Shown here: piece after piece, positions 27,306 to 35,779 of the stretch | How the letters are laid out: each line of letters begins with the position of its first letter | How positions within the stretch are numbered: the stretch's first letter is position 1 | Source: Leptotrichia hongkongensis | GTDB taxonomy: Bacteria; Fusobacteriota; Fusobacteriia; Fusobacteriales; Leptotrichiaceae | Length of the DNA: 64,000 nucleotides | Assembly (NCBI RefSeq): GCF_041538065.1 | Contig: NZ_JBGORW010000001.1 | Location: 124,001-188,000, forward strand | Reading direction: 5' to 3' | The notes under the pieces: model-generated | Seen by the model: the letters and a program-made list of their open reading frames with translations, nothing else | Database searches by the model: none | Told to the model about the DNA's origin: nothing | Program-made: the position numbers and the translations under genes

Positions 27306-27611
27306 CTATTTAAGCAAATTTAAGGCTTGATCCAGTACTTTTACCCCGTTCATCATTCCATAGTCAACCATATTAATCACATCTATATTAATATTATTTT
27401 CTTCAGCAATTTTTTTTGCTTCAGGTAAAGCATATTTAACCTGTGGTCCCAATAAGACAACATCTGCTTTTTTAAATTCTTCTTTTGCTTTATCAAGAGG
27501 CTCTGCCCAGATTTTAGTTTCAATTCCTCTTTTTTCAGCTTCAGCTTTCATTTTGTTTACTAATAGACTAGTAGACATTCCTGCTGCACAGCATAATAAG
27601 ATTTTTTTCAT
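27306..27611 (-). CDS. PTS cellobiose/chitobiose-type IIB component
   Basis: Cytosolic phosphocarrier of the lactose/cellobiose PTS family. The phosphorylated Cys is C8 in LLCCAAGMSTSLLV, followed by the typical P-loop. LLGPQVKY and the IDVINMVDYGMMNG segment are standard. 101 residues. ATG preceded by GAAAGGGTGA. It has its own promoter, is divergent from the IIA gene, and no membrane IIC gene lies nearby, so it must work with a permease encoded elsewhere. Sugar specificity is not decided. Confidence 0.92.
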   Translation of the reverse strand: MKKILLCCAAGMSTSLLVNKMKAEAEKRGIETKIWAEPLDKAKEEFKKADVVLLGPQVKYALPEAKKIAEENNINIDVINMVDYGMMNGVKVLDQALNLLK

Positions 27612-27702
27612 TTTTAATCACCCTTTCTTCTCTTGCCAAAAAATTTACTTTTAAATATATTTTCATTATTTTGTTCTGAATAAGGTTAACTTTTACATTC
27701 AT

Positions 27703-27730
27703 AGTATACCACCAATTTTTTAGAAGTCAA
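27703..27730 (-). promoter_or_regulatory. Promoter of the PTS IIB gene
   Basis: Minus strand: TTGACT, 16 bases, TATACT, about 95 bases before the start codon. Confidence 0.75.
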
Positions 27731-27984
27731 ATTTTATAAAAAATTATGTTTTTTCATCTATAAATTGTTTTATACAAAATTCTATTTTAATATTGAATTT
27801 ATTGTAAATTATTTTTAATAAAGGATATAAATCTAATATTTTTAAAAATTAAAATATAATTTTATATTTTTTAACTTCTTAATAAATATTATATATGAAA
27901 AAATGTAGATTTTTAAATCGTCTATTTTAAGAAAATATTGAAATTATGGGTTAATTAATAGAAAAATTAATAAAATATATAAAA

Positions 27985-28013
27985 TTGACATAGTTAAAAA
28001 CGTGTGTTATAAC
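27985..28013 (+). promoter_or_regulatory. Promoter of the PTS IIA gene
   Basis: TTGACA, 17 bases, TATAAC: a perfect -35 and a near-perfect -10, about 57 bases ahead of the ATG. The rest of the ~460-base divergent region is AT-rich with no other signal I can support. Confidence 0.8.
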
Positions 28014-28070
28014 AATATTAAGAATAAATTTTAATATAATAAAATATAATTATTTTTAGGAGGATTTACT

Positions 28071-28397
28071 ATGGCTGAAGAAGTATTGGATATTGAAATG
28101 ATTGCGATGACATTGATTGGACATGCAGGGGAAACTAAAAGTTTGGCTTATCAGGCTATGAATGCGGCAAAAGCAGGGAAGTTTGATGAAGCGGAAGAAT
28201 TTATGAAGCAGTCTAATGAGGAAATGCTAAAGGCACATGAATTACAGACAGATTTGATTGTAAGGGAAGCTGGAGGAGAAAAAATTGATGTTGGATTAAT
28301 CATGGTACATTCACAAGATCACTTGATGACAGCAATTTTGTTTAAAGAATTAGCGAATGAATTTATCGAAGTGTATAAGAGGCTGGAACAAAAATAG
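28071..28397 (+). CDS. PTS lactose/cellobiose-type IIA component
   Basis: All-helical cytosolic phosphocarrier that passes phosphate from HPr to IIB. The phosphorylated His is H80 in MVHSQDHLMTAI. Further family marks: IGHAGETKSLAYQAMNAAKA near the N-terminus. 108 residues. TAGGAGG precedes the ATG. Divergently transcribed from the IIB gene; no IIC in the window. Confidence 0.92.
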   Translation: MAEEVLDIEMIAMTLIGHAGETKSLAYQAMNAAKAGKFDEAEEFMKQSNEEMLKAHELQTDLIVREAGGEKIDVGLIMVHSQDHLMTAILFKELANEFIEVYKRLEQK

Positions 28398-28785
28398 TTT
28401 TGTATTGAATTTTAAAATATATTAAACAGGATAATTGCGTACAAAAATATCCTTTTATGTGTGAACGTGCTGTATTCTTAATATAGAAATTTAGACTAAA
28501 TCTTGTTGAATAATGAAGTTATAAAAAACTTTTTTATCATAAGAAATTGTAAAAGATACTAAAGAATTATAAATTGTTTAAAAGGGGAATTTTTAGAATA
28601 AAAATCATTTTGTGATATTTTATTTGAATTTTTCTCTTTTAAATTATACAATATTTTAAAATAAATCTTAGTTTAAAGTGAGTGTAGAATTTAGGTTGTA
28701 TACAGCTATTCCATTGATTTTTAGATATCCTTACTTTATCTTTAAGCAGATTGATTTATAAAATTGAATAGAAGGGATAATTATT
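28398..28785. other. Gene-free AT-rich gap
   Basis: Between the IIA gene and the oxidoreductase gene. I see no ORF, strong hairpin or convincing promoter; weak ACTAAATC-like patches may be worn family 2 repeat ends. Confidence 0.4.
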
Positions 28786-29826
28786 ATGATGAAAATAGGA
28801 ATTATAGGAAATGGAAAAAGTGCAAACAGATACCATCTTCCATTTTTACTGCAAAGAAAAGATAAAATAAAAGTTAAGACTATTGTTGCAAATAATTTGG
28901 AAAATAATACTTGGGAGAGAATAGACGGGATTCATTATACTGATAAAATTGAAGAATTGTATAATGATCCTGAAATTGATTTGGTTGTTATCTGCCTAAG
29001 ATCAGATTTACATTATAAATACGCTAAAGAGGTGCTGGAGCATGGTAAAAACTGCCTTGTGGAAAAGCCTTTTGTTGAAACATTGGAAGAAGCACAGGAG
29101 TTATTTAGGTTAGCTAAGGAAAAAGGGTTAATTGTTCAGCCGTATCACAATAGAAGATTTGACAGTGATTTCTTGACTACAATGAAAGTGATTGAAAGCG
29201 GGAAATTAGGAGAAATTTTAGAAATTGAGTCTAATTATGATTATTACAGGGCAGAAGTGCCTGAAAATGTGAAGGAATATGACGGGAAACAAGCGAATAC
29301 ATTTTTATATGGGCATGGGACGCATGTCTTGGATCAGATAATTTCACGATACGGCAATCCTGATAAAGTTCATTATGATGTAAGACAGCTTCTTGGGACA
29401 AATCGGATGAATGACTATTATGATATAGACTTGTTTTATGAAAGAGAAAATGGTAAAAGTTTAAAAGTAAGTTTAAAAGGTAGCTATTTTAGAATAAAAC
29501 CTAGAGCATCATTTATTGTATATGGGACTAAAGGGTGCTTTATAAAAGAAACAGAGGATAGACAAGAAGAACATTTGAAGTTGTTTTATATGCCAGATAA
29601 TTCAGATTTTGGAATAGATTTGCCAAAACATTATGGGACGTTAATTTATTATGATGAAAAAGGAAATTATCATGAGGAAAAAGTAATTTCTGAAAAAGGT
29701 GATTATGGTAGAGTCTATGATGATTTATATGAGGCAATAAAAAATGGGAAAGAAAAAACTATTAAAGATGAGGAAATAATTTGTCAAATAAAGATTTTGG
29801 AAGAGGGAAGTAAGGATTTGAAATAA
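28786..29826 (+). CDS. Gfo/Idh/MocA-family oxidoreductase
   Basis: NAD(P)-dependent sugar/inositol-type dehydrogenase. N-terminal Rossmann fold with IGIIGNGKSANRYHLPFL; the catalytic Lys sits in CLVEKPFVETLEEAQ (the family EKP motif). YHNRRFDSDF and HGTHVLDQI mark the C-terminal substrate domain. 346 residues. Two adjacent ATGs; either suits the upstream GAAGGGAT. Substrate unknown; a single-gene unit with a terminator about 180 bases downstream beyond a repeat element. Confidence 0.9.
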   Translation: MMKIGIIGNGKSANRYHLPFLLQRKDKIKVKTIVANNLENNTWERIDGIHYTDKIEELYNDPEIDLVVICLRSDLHYKYAKEVLEHGKNCLVEKPFVETLEEAQELFRLAKEKGLIVQPYHNRRFDSDFLTTMKVIESGKLGEILEIESNYDYYRAEVPENVKEYDGKQANTFLYGHGTHVLDQIISRYGNPDKVHYDVRQLLGTNRMNDYYDIDLFYERENGKSLKVSLKGSYFRIKPRASFIVYGTKGCFIKETEDRQEEHLKLFYMPDNSDFGIDLPKHYGTLIYYDEKGNYHEEKVISEKGDYGRVYDDLYEAIKNGKEKTIKDEEIICQIKILEEGSKDLK

Positions 29827-29843
29827 TGAAAAGATAAAAATTG

Positions 29844-29955
29844 TATAGTAAAACTGCTTTAAAACTAAACTCAAAAGGCTATGACTATTTTACTCAAACC
29901 CTAAATCAATATAATTTTTAGTAGTTTAATTTCAAATAGGTTTGAGTATATAATA
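29844..29955 (+). repeat. Family 1 small inverted-repeat element, copy 2 (most complete)
   Basis: 112 bases. Left end TATAGTAAAACTGCTTTA then AAACTAAACTC; right end AATAGGTTTGAGTATATAA. The left end matches the inverted right end of the IS630-type element (TATAGTAAAACCTATTTA then AAACTAAACT) almost base for base. It lies between the oxidoreductase gene and its terminator. Confidence 0.8.
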
Positions 29956-30005
29956 AAAAACTGTAAAAAATTTCTATGTGTTTGAAAATGATTTATAAAA
30001 AAGTG

Positions 30006-30044
30006 ACCTATTTTAGATGTATTTGATTTGAAATAGGTTTTTTT
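30006..30044 (+). terminator. Terminator of the oxidoreductase gene
   Basis: ACCTATTT / AAATAGGT stem followed by seven T. Confidence 0.7.
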
Positions 30045-30049
30045 ATTTA

Positions 30050-30081
30050 TAAATAAAAATGACCCATAAATGAGTCATTTT
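30050..30081 (-). terminator. Terminator of the coiled-coil protein gene
   Basis: AAAATGAC / GTCATTTT stem just after the minus-strand gene, followed by TATTTATAAAT; a weak U-tract. Confidence 0.6.
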
Positions 30082-30090
30082 GATATGTGT

Positions 30091-30714
30091 TTATTTCTTT
30101 TTGTCTTTGTAATAACTTTCTCTTATTTCTTTTAAGATTTTTTGTGCTTTGTCATTCTGTTCTTTGGTCTGTCTTATTGCTTCAACATTTCCTTTACTGT
30201 CAGATTTTATTATAATCTTATCAGTACTTTTTGAACTTTTCGACAATTTTGCGGCTTTATTACCGCTAAAGTAACTAGCTCTTGCTTCTTTTAAAGCTTT
30301 TTTAGCTCTTTTTATTTCTTCTGGTGTTAATTCACGTTTTTCTACAACGGTTGTTGTAGGAGTAAAAGTTGGAGTTGCGTTATTTATCTTAACTTTTTCC
30401 TTTCCATTTTTATTTTTTTGTGAAGATTGACCAGTAATTATTGGTTGTTTTTTTTCAGTTTTTTCGCTGACAATTTTTTGTTCTTTTTCAGCTTTTTCTA
30501 ATTGAAGCTGCCTTTCTCTTTCGGCTTTTTCTTGAGCTAATCTTTGTTCTTTTTCAGCTTTTTCTCTGGCTTTTTCAGCCTCAATCTGTTCTTTTTGAGT
30601 TTTGTAATAATCATCCCTTACTTTTTTTAATATTGATTGTGTCCCAATAGCCAGCAGTGGAATACCTACTGCTAAAATGGAAGTTATAATTACCAATTTC
30701 TTTTTATTCTTCAT
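30091..30714 (-). CDS. Membrane-anchored coiled-coil protein with three LKxxRxxYY-like repeats
   Basis: 207 residues, no family recognised. N-terminal anchor or signal (VIITSILAVGIPLLAIGTQS, about 9-28), then a long Lys/Glu/Gln coiled coil (about 35-90), a Thr/Pro-rich linker (TPTFTPTTT) and a second charged half. A short motif recurs three times: ILKKVRDDYYK directly after the anchor, ALKEARASYFS in the middle and ILKEIRESYYK at the C-terminus. It most likely faces the periplasm. ATG follows TAGGAGG. A 9-bp perfect hairpin sits directly upstream of the ribosome binding site. Confidence 0.7.
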   Translation of the reverse strand: MKNKKKLVIITSILAVGIPLLAIGTQSILKKVRDDYYKTQKEQIEAEKAREKAEKEQRLAQEKAERERQLQLEKAEKEQKIVSEKTEKKQPIITGQSSQKNKNGKEKVKINNATPTFTPTTTVVEKRELTPEEIKRAKKALKEARASYFSGNKAAKLSKSSKSTDKIIIKSDSKGNVEAIRQTKEQNDKAQKILKEIRESYYKDKKK

Positions 30715-30728
30715 AAATTACCTCCTAA

Positions 30729-30750
30729 TTTTACTTTAGACAAAGTAAAA
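30729..30750. promoter_or_regulatory. Hairpin or operator in the 5' region of the coiled-coil protein gene
   Basis: TTTTACTTT / AAAGTAAAA with a 4-base loop, five bases upstream of the AGGAGG. Could hinder translation or bind a dimeric regulator. The rest of the ~380-base gap up to pcp holds only the pcp terminator. Confidence 0.35.
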
Positions 30751-31024
30751 TAAAAATATATTTGAATAATTTCAAGAAATTATTTATTGTATAATTACTT
30801 AAAAAAATCCAATCATACTTTACTTAATAAGTTTACCACAATTTTTTTGTTTTTTCAATTTATTTTTACTTATATTAATTTTAATATTTATATAACTATA
30901 GAGCAATTATTTCAAAAATGTCTTAGAAAAATTTGAATTATAAAAGGAAGTAATTGTATAGAAAGAAAGTCAGGATTTAAAAACAACAAGACTTAGAGAA
31001 TAAGAAAAATAGACTTTGTAATAG

Positions 31025-31067
31025 AAAAAACCTGCTTCAAGATATTTTTAAATGAAAACAGGTTTTT
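31025..31067 (-). terminator. Terminator of the DUF969-DUF979-pcp operon
   Basis: Minus strand: AAAAACCTG / CAGGTTTTT stem with a long loop and six T at the end. Confidence 0.8.
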
Positions 31068-31095
31068 GTCTGAAATTCAAATTAATTTATAGTTT

Positions 31096-31737
31096 TTAGC
31101 ATACAGTTCCGCCAGTTTCTTTGATGTCTTCACTATTTTTTACAATAGCCTCAATTGCTGCAGTCAATCCTTTTACAATGGTATTTAGTTCCATTGAAGG
31201 TGTATTTTTTTTGTCGATAACTTGCTGTGGTAAAAATGGGATGTGGATGAATCCAGCTTTTTTACCTTTATACTTTTTGTTTACGAGATAAAGAGTACCA
31301 TAAAGAACGTGGTTACATACAAAAGTTCCTGCGGTATATGAAACTGAAGCTGGAATTTCATTTTTTTGTACATTTTTTACCATGGCTTTTACAGGCAGAT
31401 TTACAAAATAGGCATTATCTCCATCTGGAAAAATAGGTTCATCAATAGTTTGATTTCCTTCGTTGTCAGGAATCCGGAAGTCATCAAGATTTATTCCAAC
31501 ACGTTCGATGGAAATGTCAAATCTTCCGCCTGCCTGCCCAATTGACAGGATAACATCTGGATTATGTTCTTCAATAGCCTTTTCAATTTTTTCAATAGAT
31601 TTTTTTTTCACTGTCGGGATTTCCAGTTTGATAATTTCGGCTCCTGCAATATTATCTGGTAATTTTTTTACTGATTCGATAGCAGGATTTATAGGCTCTC
31701 CTCCAAAGGGGTCAAAGCCTGTGACAAGTATTTTCAT
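31096..31737 (-). CDS. pcp: Pyroglutamyl-peptidase I
   Basis: Cysteine peptidase (C15) removing N-terminal pyroglutamate. Begins MKILVTGFDPFGGE, the canonical start; catalytic Glu in ISIERVGINLDDF, Cys in TAGTFVCNH, His in AGFIHIPFLP. 213 residues. An in-frame ATG 21 bases upstream (MVSCEKY) is possible, but neither has a good ribosome binding site. The nearest strong one (AGAAAGGAG) instead leads to a 3-codon ORF ATG-AAA-TTA-TAA just upstream. Third gene of an operon with two membrane proteins, a grouping known from other bacteria that suggests joint uptake and trimming of pyroglutamyl peptides. Confidence 0.94.
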   Translation of the reverse strand: MKILVTGFDPFGGEPINPAIESVKKLPDNIAGAEIIKLEIPTVKKKSIEKIEKAIEEHNPDVILSIGQAGGRFDISIERVGINLDDFRIPDNEGNQTIDEPIFPDGDNAYFVNLPVKAMVKNVQKNEIPASVSYTAGTFVCNHVLYGTLYLVNKKYKGKKAGFIHIPFLPQQVIDKKNTPSMELNTIVKGLTAAIEAIVKNSEDIKETGGTVC

Positions 31738-31806
31738 ATATTTTTCGCATGATACCATAACGATTTATAATTTCATGCACTCCTTTCTATTAGTTTATTT
31801 TGATGT

Positions 31807-32748
31807 TTATTTTACTCCAAAAAGAAACAGCATAAGTACAATGTGTGATAAAAGCAGTAATAAAGCCATTGGAGCTTGAATTTTTATAATTCCATACTTG
31901 TCCTTTATTTCAAGGATTGAAGCAGGAACGATATTAAAGTTTGCCGCCATTGGAGTCATAAGGGTACCACAATAACCTGCAGTCATTCCCAAAGCACCTA
32001 TAACAGCTGGATTTCCACCGTGCTTTATGATAAAAGGTATACCAATACCTGCAGTTATTACTGAAAATGCAGCAAAGGCATTTCCCATAATCATAGTAAA
32101 TACAGCCATTCCAACGGCATAAATAATAATTCCTATAAAAATATTTCCTGTTGGTACAACTGAAGAAATACTGGTAGCAATTACTTTTCCAACACCAGCT
32201 TTTGTAAATACTGCACCTAATGCTGCAAGAAGCTGTGGAAGAATGGCAGTAGCACCAATTTGCATAAGAAGTCTTGAAGTATCTTCATTTGTTTCTTTAA
32301 ATTTTGGTTTTATAATAATAGCAGCTGCTAACAGTGCAACAAGTGAACCTCCACCGATACCTAATGCAGGCGGTATTGCAGTTTTTCCGATTTTAAACTG
32401 AAGTATTAGAAAAGCAGCAATTCCAATTAATGCAGCAGGAATGAAAATTTTGTTTTTTAGTCTTTCACTTTGTGCAATTTTGAATTGAGATGAAATATTT
32501 TCAAATTTTCCTATATGGAGCTGTTTTGTTACAGTAATTATAGCAAGAACTACAAGTAGTCCACCAGTAACTTTGTATGGAATAACAGTCCCAAAAATAA
32601 ATATTATTCCAAGAATAAACCAGAATAAAAATGTTCCTATTCTTGATTTTTCATTCTTCAGACCTCTAATCGCAGTAGCAATACTGACAAATCCACAAAG
32701 GATATAAACAATTTCTGTTAAAATTTTTAAAAGGGCTTTTACATCCAT
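31807..32748 (-). CDS. DUF979 family membrane protein
   Basis: 313 residues, about nine hydrophobic helices over the whole length; family marks include the Gly-rich GIGGGSLVALLAAA and GNAFAAFSVITAGIGIPF, and GALGMTAGYCGTLMTPMAAN. The DUF969/DUF979 pair is thought to make a permease linked to pyroglutamyl peptidase; that role is inferred from conserved neighbourhood. Its ATG overlaps the DUF969 stop as TAATG, so the two are translationally coupled. Confidence 0.9.
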   Translation of the reverse strand: MDVKALLKILTEIVYILCGFVSIATAIRGLKNEKSRIGTFLFWFILGIIFIFGTVIPYKVTGGLLVVLAIITVTKQLHIGKFENISSQFKIAQSERLKNKIFIPAALIGIAAFLILQFKIGKTAIPPALGIGGGSLVALLAAAIIIKPKFKETNEDTSRLLMQIGATAILPQLLAALGAVFTKAGVGKVIATSISSVVPTGNIFIGIIIYAVGMAVFTMIMGNAFAAFSVITAGIGIPFIIKHGGNPAVIGALGMTAGYCGTLMTPMAANFNIVPASILEIKDKYGIIKIQAPMALLLLLSHIVLMLFLFGVK

Positions 32749-33428
32749 TATTTATTACCTCCTTTGTTTGCTGTTATTTTTTTATCATAAATATAAACTT
32801 GAATAAAGGTCAAGATTATTGTGATAATTCCCATTGGGATTGAGAATAATGCTAATTGTTTTAATGACACATTGTATCCATTTTCCTGTAATGTAGTCTG
32901 AATTAGAAGAAGTCCTGATGCACCGATAAATATGTTCTGAGCAAAGAAATTTCCGTAATTTTCAATTGCAGCACTCAAACTTTTCAGTTCTTCAGTTTCT
33001 TTTTCTGTAAGCTCCTGTTCTTTATGAGATTTTGCAGCAGCTTCAGCCATTGGGTAAATAAGTGGACGGATGAACTGCACATGCCCTCCAATTCTGATTG
33101 ATAACGCACTTGCAATAGAACGTATAACCATATAGAGTCCTAAAATTCTACCAGCAGTCGCATTTTTCAATTTTTCAATTAAAGTTGCACTTCTCTCTCT
33201 TAGTCCATATCTTTCTAGAACAGCAATAACTGGCAAGCTGACTAGAAAAACAGACATAAGCCTATTATCCACAAAAGCCTTTCCAATAATTCCAAGTATT
33301 TCTAAAAAATCCATTTTCGCAGCAATTCCTGTAGCAATACCAGCAGTAAGCACCACAGCCAGCACATCAAGCTTCAATGTGAATCCTACTACAATAATAA
33401 CAATACCAATAAGTAGCCATAAATTCAT
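32748..33428 (-). CDS. DUF969 family membrane protein
   Basis: 226 residues with about five membrane helices; contains IGGHVQFIRPLIYPMAEAAA, typical of the family, and a charged cytoplasmic loop (EQELTEKETEELKS). First gene of the operon, with AGGGAGG before the ATG. Partner of DUF979 as above; substrate not proven. Confidence 0.9.
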   Translation of the reverse strand: MNLWLLIGIVIIVVGFTLKLDVLAVVLTAGIATGIAAKMDFLEILGIIGKAFVDNRLMSVFLVSLPVIAVLERYGLRERSATLIEKLKNATAGRILGLYMVIRSIASALSIRIGGHVQFIRPLIYPMAEAAAKSHKEQELTEKETEELKSLSAAIENYGNFFAQNIFIGASGLLLIQTTLQENGYNVSLKQLALFSIPMGIITIILTFIQVYIYDKKITANKGGNK

Positions 33429-33671
33429 AAGCTTCCTCCCTAAAAAAGTTTTTATAGTATAATTTTACCTTTAAAGTGACAGAAATGCAATAGTTTAAAG
33501 GAAAAATTGTATATTTTTGATGGATTTTTTTATAATCAGGAATAAAATAAAAGAATTTAAAATATATTGGAAGAAGATAAATTTTTATTTATTAAAACTT
33601 GTGTTTTAAAAAATTTTATAATAAAATATATTGTAAATACAGAAATTTTAAAATTAGGAGAGAAATAAAAA

Positions 33672-34490
33672 ATGGATAATAAAGGGTCAAATGAGATGAT
33701 GCAAAGAGCAGAGCTGCATAGAAAAATATGGTCTATTGCTGATAATGTACGTGGAGCAGTAGATGGCTGGGACTTCAAGCAGTATATTTTAGGAATTTTA
33801 TTCTACAGATTTATTTCTGAGAACATGGTGGAATTTTTTAATAAGGCAGAACATGAAGCTGGAGATTTAGAATTTAATTATGAAAATATTTCTGATGAAG
33901 AAGCAGAAGAAGATTTTAGACCTAATACAGTAGAAGATAAAGGTTTTTTTATTTTGCCAAGCCAATTATTTCAGAATGTTGTAAAAACAGCGAGAAATAA
34001 TGAAAATTTAAATACTGATTTGGCTAATATTTTTAAATCTATTGAGGCAAGTGCTATTGGTTTTGAATCGGAAAATGATATTAAAGGATTGTTTGAAGAT
34101 GTCGATACAACCAGTAACCGTCTAGGTGGAACTGTAGCAGAGAAAAATACAAGATTAACAGATATTTTAATAGGAGTTTCTGAGATTAATTTTGGAAGTT
34201 TTCAGCATAATGATATAGATGCTTTTGGAGATGCATACGAATATTTGATTTCAAATTATGCCAGTAATTCGGGAAAATCTGGAGGAGAATTTTTTACACC
34301 GCAGACAGTTTCTAAACTTTTGGCAAGACTTGTAATGGAAGGAAAAACAAGTATCAATAAGGTATATGACCCGACATGTGGGTCTCGTGTCATAATAATG
34401 ACAGAGGCAAATAGTTCAGTAAAATCAAAGGTTTTGAAGCTTCTACCAAAGTTAAAAACTGAAGAAACTGATAGTTTATGTGTTGCTTAG
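33672..34490 (+). pseudogene. hsdM: Truncated type I restriction-modification methylase (hsdM) fused to foreign sequence
   Basis: Residues 1 to about 240 are a good HsdM: the N-terminal helical domain (HRKIWSIADNVRGAVDGWDF, ILGILFYRFISENM) followed by the start of the N6-adenine methylase (FGDAYEYLISNYASNSGKSG, GEFFTPQTVSKLLARLV). Homology stops inside motif I: VYDPTCGS is normally followed by GSLLL but here runs into RVIIMTEANSS and ~35 unrelated residues to a stop. The catalytic NPPF/NPPY motif is missing, so it cannot methylate. No hsdS or hsdR follows. The downstream sequence is ICE-like, pointing to a deletion or recombination junction. Confidence 0.85.
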
Positions 34491-34554
34491 AGCTATTATC
34501 CATTAAAATAATGGTTGTAAGCAGCACATAAGCCGAAGAGAAAAGAGGTAGTGT

Positions 34555-34824
34555 ATGCGATGGATATTATTTCCGATTAGTCTTGTCTTATCAATTCTGA
34601 CAGCTTTTCTGACATTCTTACTTGGTATTGGAACAGCATTACTTTATATCGTTATGGTGTTCTGCATATTTGGGGCGATAGCTTCTTTAATTCGAGGAGA
34701 AATTGGGATAGGTATATCGGGCTTGGTCATCGGTTTCCTATTTAGTCCCTATGGGCTTCCGATGATAGGAGCGACTGTGATAGCGTTTATTGAATTGATA
34801 AATGATAAGATTAAGGCGGTGTAG
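34555..34824 (+). CDS. Small membrane protein resembling CD1845-family ICE cargo
   Basis: 89 residues with three hydrophobic segments (RWILFPISLVLSILTAFLTF, LLYIVMVFCIFGAIASLI and a GISGLVIGFLFSPYGLP stretch). The layout and the SPxGLP motif resemble small membrane proteins (CD1845 type) carried on Tn1549-like integrative conjugative elements of Firmicutes. Base composition is clearly more GC-rich than neighbours, supporting transfer. AAGAGG lies before the ATG. A hairpin (CCATT/AATGG extended) sits just upstream. Probably a leftover of an excised or degraded element. Confidence 0.6.
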   Translation: MRWILFPISLVLSILTAFLTFLLGIGTALLYIVMVFCIFGAIASLIRGEIGIGISGLVIGFLFSPYGLPMIGATVIAFIELINDKIKAV

Positions 34825-34853
34825 ACAAATTTGAAGTTGTGGAGGTAATTATA

Positions 34854-35315
34854 ATGAGTTTTTTGGTTGTATATTATTCATATTCAGGAATAACAAGAAG
34901 ATTAGCGGAAGATATTGCGTTGATTACCGATGGAGATTTGAGAGAGCTGAAACCACAAAAGCCCTATTCATTCTCATATAATACTGCTGTAAAAGAAGCG
35001 AGAGAAGAAATTGAAAAAGGATACTGTCCACCTCTTATTCAAGGAGCGGAAACTATTGAAAATGCAGAGGTAATTTTTATTGGCTCTCCCAATTGGCTCA
35101 AAACTTTTGCCCCACCCGTGCTATCGTTTTTAAGAACGGTTGATTTAAGCGGAAAGACAATCATTCCGTTTTGCACGCATGGTGGAGGTGGTTTTGGGAG
35201 AATGATTGAAGATTATAAAAAGGAATGTAAAAATTCAATTATTAAAGATGGAATAGCGTTAAAAGGAGATTACAGTTTTGATGAACTAAAAACATGGTTA
35301 GATAGCAATTTATAA
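34854..35315 (+). CDS. Flavodoxin family protein
   Basis: Small FMN-binding electron carrier or NAD(P)H-linked flavoprotein. N-terminal phosphate-binding loop in VVYYSYSGITRRLAEDI; FMN-contact loops around IGSPNWLKTFAPPV and THGGGGFGRM. About 153 residues from the ATG that has GGAGG at good spacing (start gives MSFLVVYYSYSG). Lies directly after the ICE-like membrane gene and ends in a terminator, so it may belong to the same transferred fragment. Confidence 0.85.
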   Translation: MSFLVVYYSYSGITRRLAEDIALITDGDLRELKPQKPYSFSYNTAVKEAREEIEKGYCPPLIQGAETIENAEVIFIGSPNWLKTFAPPVLSFLRTVDLSGKTIIPFCTHGGGGFGRMIEDYKKECKNSIIKDGIALKGDYSFDELKTWLDSNL

Positions 35316-35360
35316 ATTCTAATTTTTCGAGCTGAAAAAATTAAATACTGAAGATACAAG

Positions 35361-35393
35361 GCGATTAAGAAATAGAAATCTTAGTCGCTTTTT
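35361..35393 (+). terminator. Terminator of the flavodoxin gene
   Basis: GCGATTAAGA / TCTTAGTCGC stem (one G-U), 8-base loop, five T. Confidence 0.85.
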
Positions 35394-35410
35394 CTTATGC
35401 AAAAAAATTA

Positions 35411-35779
35411 TACAGTTTTTATTTATTAATAGGAGAAGATGGGAGAATAAATTCGCTGGAAATTCTCAATATATTGAAAATGGCTAAATTTAAGCATAAA
35501 ATATAAGTTCCTGAAAATATAATAGAAGGCGATATTTATTTTAAGAGGGAAGAATACAATGAAGCTGGTATAAAAGTTAAAGAATTAGATTTTTTGGAGA
35601 TTGATATTTCCCAAAATATTATCGGATGTTATTTTACTGATAACAGGCTTAATATTTATTTTGGAGTAAAAATTTTCGAAAATATAGTAATCTTAATTAA
35701 TAGGAATAATTATGCAGAAGGAATTTTGATTTATGGAAAATTTGAAATTGAAGATAGTAGATTTTACTGGAAAAAGTGA
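35411..35779 (+). pseudogene. Decayed ORF with in-frame stop
   Basis: A single frame reads YSFYLLIGEDGRINSLEI onward, hits a TAA at 35504-35506 and continues in the same frame as VPENIIEGDIYFKREEYNEA to YGKFEIEDSRFYWKK. No proper start or ribosome binding site. Looks like the worn remnant of a gene of unknown family, perhaps a relative of the next ORF. Confidence 0.45.
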
